From Ruegeria sp. THAF33 (GTDB taxonomy: Bacteria; Pseudomonadota; Alphaproteobacteria; Rhodobacterales; Rhodobacteraceae), in the NCBI RefSeq assembly GCF_009363615.1, contig NZ_CP045384.1, forward strand, positions 2,354,501 to 2,418,500: 64,000 bases of DNA. The letters are read 5' to 3'. The notes beneath the pieces were generated by a model. The model was given only the letters and a program-made list of their open reading frames with translations, did no database searches and was not told the DNA's origin. Shown here in pieces: positions 58,511-64,000 of the stretch (positions are counted from its first letter, which is position 1; each line of letters starts with the position of its first letter). A program made the position numbers and the translations under genes.

Positions 58511-59497
58511 CTAGAGCATTGCCGGCACAACCTGATCCGGCGGGCGGTGGCCGTCTTCGAAGGTCTTGATGTTGATGATGACCTTCTCGCCCATCTCCAC
58601 CCGGCCCTCGAGCGTGGCTGATCCCATATGAGGCAACAGAACCACATTGGGCAGCTGCCGCAGGCGCGGGTTCACGTCAGTGCCCTGTTCGTAGACATCC
58701 AGCCCCGCCCCAGCAATTTCACCTGCGCGGATCATCCGGGTCAGTGCGTTTTCGTCCACGACTTCACCACGTGACGTGTTGACGATCACCGCCGAGGGTT
58801 TCATCAGTTTCAGACGACGTGCGTTCATCAGATGGAAGGTCGACGGCGTTGAGGGGCAATTGACCGAGATCACATCCATCCGCGCGACCATCTGATCCAG
58901 GCTTTCCCAATAGGTTGCCTCCAGCTCCTGCTCGGTCTCGGGGCGCAGCCTTCGGCGGTTGTGATAATGAACCTGCATTCCAAACGCTTTCGCACGCCGC
59001 GCCACCGCCTGCCCGATCCGGCCCATGCCCAGAATGCCCAGACGACGACCACCGATACGACCTCCCAGAAAGGCGGTGGGCGCCCAGCCGGACCAATCTC
59101 CCTGCTGCATCACGCTCAGACCTTCGGGAATGCGTCTGGTGACGGCCAGAATCAGGGCCATGGTCATGTCGGCGGTGTCATCGGTCAGAACCCCCGGCGT
59201 GTTCGACACCAGAATTCCACGCTGGCGCGCGGTGGACACGTCAATATTGTCGACACCGGCACCATAATTGGCGATGAGCTTCAGCCTTTCGCCCGCCTGA
59301 CCCAGCAGACCGCCATCAATCGCATCGGTTACCGTAGGCACCAGGACATCAGCGTCCTGCACTGCGGCCACCAGTTCCTCGCGCGTCATCGGAGTGTCAT
59401 CGTCGCGCAAGCGCACATCAAACAACTCGCTCAAACGTGTTTCGACCGCTTCGGGCAACCGTCGCGTAACGACAACACTCAAACGTTCTCTTGGCAC
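58511..59497 (-). CDS. D-2-hydroxyacid dehydrogenase (glycerate/glyoxylate reductase-like)
   Basis: NAD(P)-dependent dehydrogenase of 328 residues. The Rossmann motif is GMGRIGQAVARR; the catalytic Arg lies in NTSRGEVVDE, the Glu in VYEQGTDVNPRL and the His in LLPHMGSAT. A GTG start at 59497 with GGGAGG six bases upstream gives the family's standard length; longer in-frame ATGs at 59536 and 59620 have no ribosome site. Substrate could be glyoxylate, hydroxypyruvate or a similar acid. Confidence 0.9.
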   Translation of the reverse strand: MPRERLSVVVTRRLPEAVETRLSELFDVRLRDDDTPMTREELVAAVQDADVLVPTVTDAIDGGLLGQAGERLKLIANYGAGVDNIDVSTARQRGILVSNTPGVLTDDTADMTMALILAVTRRIPEGLSVMQQGDWSGWAPTAFLGGRIGGRRLGILGMGRIGQAVARRAKAFGMQVHYHNRRRLRPETEQELEATYWESLDQMVARMDVISVNCPSTPSTFHLMNARRLKLMKPSAVIVNTSRGEVVDENALTRMIRAGEIAGAGLDVYEQGTDVNPRLRQLPNVVLLPHMGSATLEGRVEMGEKVIINIKTFEDGHRPPDQVVPAML

Positions 59498-59635
59498 CTC
59501 GGCCCTCCCACTGCTTTGCAAACGGACGCGCGCCATGGCATCGTGGCGCAGGATAAGGCGGGGCACAAGAACCCCTTTGGCATTGAGTCGACCTTTTTTC
59601 GGAACCGGATCAACAGGCATAAGAGCAGGCAGTCA

Positions 59636-60157
59636 GTGAGTGGTATTCGACCGGTAAATCGCCGCTTTCTGGCGGCACTATCCGTATTTCTGATCATGTT
59701 AGGTGCATGGGCTGCTCATGCCGACGTGAAACGAGGATCCGTCACCAACCTCCCCCTGCCCCGTTATGTCTCGATGAAAGCAGCAGAAGGCAACGTGCGA
59801 CGCGGACCTTCTTTGACACATCGAATCGACTGGGTGTTCAAACGGCGCGGAATGCCGCTTCAAGTCACTGCCGAATACGGCAACTGGCGACGGGTTCAGG
59901 ACCGCGACGGCGCTGGAGGCTGGGTTCACTACGCCCTGTTGTCGGGTGTTCGGACAGTACTGATTGAATCCGAAATGCTGCCTGTCTATGCCCGACCCGA
60001 TCCGACCTCCCCCGTGAATGCGCATTTCGAATCCGGGGTTGTGGCCCGACTGGGAACCTGTTCGTTGGACTGGTGCCGGATCACCGCCGGCGGGTATCGG
60101 GGGTGGACGTTGAAGTCGAACCTTTGGGGGGTCGACCCGTCCGAGATTCGCGAATAA
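59636..60157 (+). CDS. Exported SH3 domain protein
   Basis: A protein of about 173 residues with an N-terminal hydrophobic signal (RRFLAALSVFLIMLGAWAAH). The mature part holds two SH3_3/SH3_4-like bacterial SH3 repeats, including NVRRGPSLTHRIDWVFKRRG and the WRRVQDRDGAGGWVHYALL strand block. Such proteins are usually periplasmic and bind peptidoglycan or assemble envelope complexes. The start is a GTG at 59636; the ribosome site is weak, so a few codons may shift. Confidence 0.8.
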   Translation: MSGIRPVNRRFLAALSVFLIMLGAWAAHADVKRGSVTNLPLPRYVSMKAAEGNVRRGPSLTHRIDWVFKRRGMPLQVTAEYGNWRRVQDRDGAGGWVHYALLSGVRTVLIESEMLPVYARPDPTSPVNAHFESGVVARLGTCSLDWCRITAGGYRGWTLKSNLWGVDPSEIRE

Positions 60158-60253
60158 CCACAGGGCCGACCTGCCCCCGCGTTGCGGACACGCGACAAGG
60201 TGTTTGAGTTTCCCGCCGATATGCTGTGAAACTCGACCAAAACGGAGGCGACC

Positions 60254-61243
60254 ATGCGCGCAGTTACATATTCCACCTTCGGAGACCCCGCCGATGTCCT
60301 GCGGATACAGGACCTCCCTCCGGTCCCGCCGGGTCCGGGCGAGGTCACGGTCGAGCTGTCCTTTTCCGGGGTGAACCCTTCCGACGTCAAAGCCCGCGCC
60401 GGGACCAGACCGGGCGTGACAGAACCCCCGTTCCCCCTGATCATCCCGCACAGTGACGGCGCCGGTGTGATCTCGGCCGTTGGCGACGGAGTTTCCGCGT
60501 CTCGGATCGGGCAGCGCGTGTGGATCTGGAACGGCCAATGGCAACGCCCTTTCGGCACCGCCGCCAGCCACATCACCCTTCCCGATGCCCAGGCCGTGGC
60601 TCTGCCGGATGCAATGTCGTTGCAGACCGGCGCGATTCTGGGCATTCCCGGTCTTACCGCCTGCCACGCGGTGTTTTCAGGCGGCCGTCCCAAGGGGGAA
60701 ACGATCTTGATACACGGTGGCGCGGGCACCGTCGGCTTTCTGGCCGTTCAGCTTGCCAAATGGGCAGGCGCGCGCGTGATCGCGACGGCCAGCCCTCGCA
60801 ACTTTGACCGGGTCCGGGAAGCCGGCGCAGATATCGTGATTGATTACGCCAGCGAGGATTTTTCCACCGAAATTCTCGATGCAAATGAAGGAAAGACAAT
60901 CGGCCGAATCATCGACGTCGAATTCGGCCGGAATATTCAAACAAACGCCACGGTCATTGCCGAGAACGGTCGCATCAACGCCTATGGCTCTGCCCAAGAC
61001 ATGACCCCCGTGTTTCCGTTCGGACCGATGATGTTCAAAGCCATGACGCTTGAGACCATTTTGATTTATCTTCTTCCTCCGGATCTTCGTACCAATGCCG
61101 TGAAGACCCTTCACAAGGCCTTGACGGATGGCGCTTTGACCTGCCCTGTTCAAAAGGTCTTTGCACTTGAGGAATGCGCGTCTGCGCATGCAATGGTGCA
61201 GGATGGAAACCGGACCGGAGCCGTGTTGATCGACACCAAATGA
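60254..61243 (+). CDS. NADPH:quinone reductase (zeta-crystallin-like MDR)
   Basis: Medium-chain reductase of 329 residues in the quinone oxidoreductase branch. GroES-like domain to about residue 135, then NADPH-binding HGGAGTVGFLAVQLAKWAGA; zinc ligands are absent. AACGGAGG precedes the ATG at an 8-base spacing. It is a second member of this branch in the window (the other is at 3606) with low overall similarity, so the two probably differ in substrate. Confidence 0.87.
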   Translation: MRAVTYSTFGDPADVLRIQDLPPVPPGPGEVTVELSFSGVNPSDVKARAGTRPGVTEPPFPLIIPHSDGAGVISAVGDGVSASRIGQRVWIWNGQWQRPFGTAASHITLPDAQAVALPDAMSLQTGAILGIPGLTACHAVFSGGRPKGETILIHGGAGTVGFLAVQLAKWAGARVIATASPRNFDRVREAGADIVIDYASEDFSTEILDANEGKTIGRIIDVEFGRNIQTNATVIAENGRINAYGSAQDMTPVFPFGPMMFKAMTLETILIYLLPPDLRTNAVKTLHKALTDGALTCPVQKVFALEECASAHAMVQDGNRTGAVLIDTK

Positions 61244-61333
61244 CCGCCCTGAAAAAAATCTGTTCAACGTGAGTTTTTTTGACAAAACGCTCTTGATCCC
61301 TGCCAACAACAATCGTAGACAGCCGCTCACCGT

Positions 61334-61408
61334 TGGGGTGTAGCCAAGTGGTAAGGCAGCGGTTTTTGGTACCGTGTATCGTAGGTTCGAATCCTACCAC
61401 CCCAGCCA
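61334..61408 (+). tRNA. tRNA-Gln (anticodon TTG)
   Basis: A 75-base cloverleaf with encoded CCA. The acceptor TGGGGTG pairs with CACCCCA, the T arm is GTAGGTTCGAATCCTAC, and the anticodon arm GCGGTTTTTGGTACCGT exposes TTG. An integrase fragment starts 6 bases after its 3' end, which makes this tRNA the likely attachment site of a past element. Confidence 0.95.
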
Positions 61409-61414
61409 ATTTCC

Positions 61415-61789
61415 ATGAAAAGTCGAGAAAATAAGACCTTTTCCAAGCTCATCTTAGACAATGTGTCTCAGTCGCCCGAAACTGTGACAGAGGGTGTAAC
61501 ACAATCCGTTGCGAACTATGCGCGCAAGCGCTCTAGCTCGTCCCATCAGAAGCCAAAACACTGCGCCGGCCCTTACCTGATGCGAATGGGTCGGGCATTC
61601 CATTGCCGCAAACGCCTTCCCAGGGCGCTATCAAACTTTCAATCAAACTCATCTCTGTACCTTTCCCTGCGTACCGACCTCCCGCTCGACGCCGTGAAAC
61701 GAGCCGCCAGGCTTCTCACGATCTATGAGCGAATGGAGAAAGAAATCGTGTACGCCCACGCCTCTCAAGACCTGAGCCCTGCTGACTGA
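61415..61789 (+). pseudogene. N-terminal fragment of a tyrosine recombinase (integrase)
   Basis: A 124-residue frame immediately after tRNA-Gln. Its second half (PYLMRMGRAFHCRKRLPRAL, followed by LRTDLPLDAVKRAARLL) matches the N-terminal arm-binding region of Rhodobacterales phage-type integrases (DUF6538-like). The frame then stops, whereas full integrases have about 400 residues with an R-H-R-Y catalytic domain that is missing here. So this is a decayed remnant rather than a working gene. Family assignment is by pattern, not alignment. Confidence 0.55.
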
Positions 61790-62237
61790 AGATCTCCCAG
61801 CGGAACTGGTAGGGGTCCTGGCAGAACAAAGCAGGATGGGCAGCTTTGAGCCTCCCCAACTGAACTGGTCCACCGTTATGTTTAGGAAACGGAGAACCAC
61901 GAATAGCAAACAAGCGACCGAAGCCAGAAGAGGTAGATTCGAAGTTGCGGCAGTTTGAACTTCTGATGGGGCAAGGCATGCCCCGTCTTGATGCGATCGG
62001 ACAGATCAGAGTTGTTGAAAAATCCTACGACCGTTAGAGCAAGTGAAAAACACAAGGTTCGATGCGAGACGCCACTGCAGCGCTCACCGCAGATTTTTTG
62101 ATGCCATGTAGAAAAACTGTGCAGGTATTCCGCTAAAAGCGGAAATACGCTGAAATAATGGGCGAACCGGCAGCCTGGTGAACAGATTTTTGGCCTTGGA
62201 ATTGCGATCAATGAATCTTGGGCTCAGTTGAGACTCT
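61790..62237. other. Island scar region between integrase fragment and nasT
   Basis: About 450 bases without an intact gene. It contains an IS3 OrfA relic (61861-62030) and then about 200 bases with no recognisable coding. A hairpin GTATTCCGC-TAAAA-GCGGAA(A)TAC occurs at 62125-62148; its loop does not match the hexaloop expected for an ANTAR target. The nasT promoter must lie in the last 100 bases. Confidence 0.5.
61861..62030 (+). mobile_element. IS3-family insertion sequence relic (OrfA fragment)
   Basis: In one frame from 61906 the translation reads ANKRPKPEEVDSKLRQFELL then MGQGMPRLDAIGQIRVVEKS, which closely follows the N-terminal helix-turn-helix of IS3-family OrfA (KPEEIVSKLRQVE, GQGM, DAIRQIGVTE). 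The usual start ATG is ATA here and the frame hits a stop at 62026-62028 where the family continues with YYRWRK. TGAACTGGTCCACC at 61861 resembles an IS3 end. OrfB is absent. So it is a degenerate fragment. Confidence 0.6.
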
Positions 62238-62822
62238 ATGAACCAACATCTGACTGTCGTTGTAGTCGAACAGAACCAAGAGCGTGCTTTTGCGATCGTA
62301 GATGCCCTAAAAGAGGCTGGAGACGTAGACGTTTATGTAATCGGCAATGTCTCCGGGCTGGCACGTAAAATTGCAACGCATAGCCCAGACATTGTCCTGA
62401 TCGACATCGACAATCCATCGCGGGATATGCTGGAAGAGCTCACCGTTGCTTCGGGCCCATTGGAACGCCCCGTGGCGATGTTTGTCTCGAGCGCCGCTGG
62501 CGGGTTGGCGAAAGCCGCAGTTGAGGCCGGGGTATCGGCCTATGTCGTCGACGGTTTGCAAGCCGAGCGCATTAAACCTGTGATCGATACCGCTATTGCC
62601 CGGTTTCAGGTGCTACGTCAGATGCGGACCGAACTGGCCGAAACCCGCCGTGCGCTGGAAGAGCGCAAAGTGATTGACCGAGCTAAGGGCTTGTTAATGA
62701 AGGCCAAGGGCGTTTCGGAAGAGGAAGCCTATGCCCTGCTCCGTAAAACCGCGATGAATCAGAATCGCCGGGTTGCCGAGGTGTCCGAAGCCTTGGTCAC
62801 AGCATCAGGTTTGTTGTCATGA
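62238..62822 (+). CDS. nasT: ANTAR-domain nitrate/nitrite antiterminator
   Basis: A 194-residue RNA-binding regulator. Residues 1-120 form a pseudo-receiver domain (LTVVVVEQNQERAFAIVDAL, VLIDIDNPSR), and residues 125-190 an ANTAR domain with the conserved ERKVIDRAKGLLMKAKGVSE and EEAYALLRKTAMNQNRR. NasT binds leader RNA of nitrate-assimilation operons and prevents early termination when freed from NasS. The next gene overlaps it by four bases and encodes NasS, in the T-then-S order seen in Paracoccus nas clusters. Confidence 0.9.
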   Translation: MNQHLTVVVVEQNQERAFAIVDALKEAGDVDVYVIGNVSGLARKIATHSPDIVLIDIDNPSRDMLEELTVASGPLERPVAMFVSSAAGGLAKAAVEAGVSAYVVDGLQAERIKPVIDTAIARFQVLRQMRTELAETRRALEERKVIDRAKGLLMKAKGVSEEEAYALLRKTAMNQNRRVAEVSEALVTASGLLS

Positions 62823-63988
62823 GAACGGTAACCCTGCCTGTCGCCTATATGCCTTTGGTTGATGCCGCTCCACTGATCGTGGCATGCGAGATGGGGTTTG
62901 ACCACGCCGAAGGCATCTCGTTGGACCTGCGACCGGCTCCATCTTGGTCGTCTCTGCGTGATATGCTGGCCTTTGGGCACGTGGACGCGGCACATCTGCT
63001 GTCACCCGTCCCCGTTGCGATGGCTTTGGGTCTTGGAGGCATTGCGACACCGTTGTCCGCCGTGTCTATCCTGTCGCTCAATGGCAATGTCATAGGTGTT
63101 GGAACTCAATTGGCTGGGCGGTTGGCCGACCAGGGCTACGGCTTCGATTTCTCCGATGCTGCTGCAGCTGGGGCTGCACTGGCACAGGCCGCCGGCGACG
63201 TTTTGGTGTTCGGTGTACCTTTTCCGTTTTCGATGCATGTTGAATTGTTGCGTTATTGGGTCGCTGGAACCGAACTGGCCTCGAAACAGGTCGAAATCCG
63301 AACCGTCCCGCCTCCACTCATGGCGCAGGCGCTCGCAGGTGGCGAGATCGATGCCTTCTGTGTGGGTGAGCCCTGGGGCTCATTCGCTGTAGACGACAAT
63401 GTCGGTGCACTGCTGTTGCCCGGCAAGGCGATCTGGTCCTGTGCACCTGAAAAAGTGCTGGCGGTCAGAAACGACTGGGCCGAAACCGAACCACATTTGC
63501 TGGGCAGCCTTATGCGGGCCGTTTGGCGCGCAGGGCGCTGGCTTTCGAACACGGGCAGCCGAACAACTGCATCCGAGATGCTATCGCGTAAAACCTATCT
63601 CAACGTCTCACCCGAACTGATTGACCGAGCGCTGATGGGCGAATTCACTATATCGGCCCGCGGCGAGCAGCGCCATGTCGATGGGTTTGTCGAGTTTTTT
63701 GACGGCGCTGCCACCTTCCCATGGCGCAGTCAGGCGAAATGGGTTGCGCATCAATTGGCGAAACGAAACGGGCTGGACGCCGGAACTGCGGAACGACAAT
63801 CCGCAAAGGTCTTTCGCAGTGATCTCTATCGTCGCGAATTGCAAGGGCTTGGTGTGGAAACACCCGGCGCGTCCGAGAAACTTGAAGGGGCGTTACCCGA
63901 GTCGACGGCGGTTGCCTCGACCAATGGCAGCCTGATTCTGTCTCGGAACGTCTTTTTCGACCGACGCATTTTCGAGCCAGCGGGGTAA
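62819..63988 (+). CDS. nasS: Nitrate/nitrite sensor NasS (CmpA/NrtA family binding protein)
   Basis: A 389-residue soluble binding protein of the NrtA/CmpA family with no signal peptide, which marks it as the cytosolic sensor NasS rather than a periplasmic transporter binder. It opens VTLPVAYMPLVDAAPLIVAC and contains YVNPF-like ligand-loop segments around FAVDDNVGALLL. NasS holds NasT until nitrate or nitrite binds. It overlaps nasT by ATGA and ends near the window edge; nitrate-assimilation genes probably follow. Confidence 0.9.
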   Translation: MRTVTLPVAYMPLVDAAPLIVACEMGFDHAEGISLDLRPAPSWSSLRDMLAFGHVDAAHLLSPVPVAMALGLGGIATPLSAVSILSLNGNVIGVGTQLAGRLADQGYGFDFSDAAAAGAALAQAAGDVLVFGVPFPFSMHVELLRYWVAGTELASKQVEIRTVPPPLMAQALAGGEIDAFCVGEPWGSFAVDDNVGALLLPGKAIWSCAPEKVLAVRNDWAETEPHLLGSLMRAVWRAGRWLSNTGSRTTASEMLSRKTYLNVSPELIDRALMGEFTISARGEQRHVDGFVEFFDGAATFPWRSQAKWVAHQLAKRNGLDAGTAERQSAKVFRSDLYRRELQGLGVETPGASEKLEGALPESTAVASTNGSLILSRNVFFDRRIFEPAG

Positions 63989-64000
63989 GTCTGCACAAAA

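Noticed and set aside
62125..62148. Hairpin before nasT as an ANTAR target
   Set aside because: The loop is TAAAA rather than a hexaloop with A1 and G4, and only one hairpin is present.
1..64000. CRISPR arrays, prophage modules, or toxin-antitoxin operons
   Set aside because: No spaced direct repeats, phage structural genes or paired small toxin-antitoxin frames were seen on reading both strands.

Overview
The window reads as a chromosomal stretch of a GC-rich alphaproteobacterium, most likely a marine Rhodobacterales member of the Roseobacter group. The signs are the alphaproteobacterial RNase P RNA, GatC-GatA amidotransferase genes, a zinc-free L33, a DUF1127 peptide, NasT-NasS nitrate regulators, TRAP and peptide ABC uptake systems, and a GcvT-fused FAD amine oxidoreductase. 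This is inference from gene families; I do not name a species. Almost all of the window is coding, with short intergenic gaps and many ATGA-type overlaps. No CRISPR array, rRNA operon or intact mobile element was seen.

Layout. 1-3266: end of a purine deamination locus (guanine deaminase, convergent 8-oxoguanine deaminase), a HisN-like phosphatase and an XRE regulator. 3606-8601: quinone reductase, LysR regulator divergent from a DUF1127 gene, a Bax-inhibitor-1 family protein, a lipoprotein, L33 (rpmG) and a TerB/DUF533 protein. 8880-10771: a DUF1326-DUF2182-GYD operon with a palindrome in its promoter region. 10776-11182: rnpB. 11302-18446: housekeeping and envelope genes (amidase, gatCA, a ceramidase-like protein, a metallo-hydrolase, tadA, rluB). 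18529-24160: a six-gene XpaC-TelA-DUF2927-SPFH/GYF2-zinc ribbon cluster. 24262-26514: nitroreductase, D-aminoacyl-tRNA deacylase and glycerate 2-kinase. 26752-31756: a complete peptide-type ABC importer, followed by an alkaline-phosphatase-superfamily hydrolase. 32771-38479: methyltransferase, esterase, acyl-CoA synthetase and ABC exporter, then tRNA-Gly(TCC). 38776-47629: an RpiR-controlled catabolic locus (N-formylglutamate amidohydrolase family, TRAP transporter, glutamine-synthetase-like ligase, aldehyde dehydrogenase, Fe-alcohol dehydrogenase). 47690-61243: HlyD pump pair, FAD amine oxidoreductases, D-lactate dehydrogenase type enzyme, gamma-glutamyltransferase, hydroxyacid dehydrogenase and others. 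61334-62237: tRNA-Gln(TTG) followed by an integrase fragment and an IS3 relic, a scar of past integration. 62238-63988: nasT-nasS.

Two loci look most worth experimental attention. The first is the RpiR locus. Its enzyme set fits a gamma-glutamylation route in which an imported amino alcohol is protected as a gamma-glutamyl amide, oxidised twice, and released by an amidohydrolase. The second is the XpaC-TelA-SPFH cluster. It joins on one transcript two families known separately from toxic-anion/envelope stress and from the Bacillus PspA-YdjGHI membrane-stress locus, together with tiny uncharacterised proteins. A third candidate is the DUF1326-DUF2182-GYD module, where a Cys-rich soluble protein is paired with a predicted metal-binding membrane protein.
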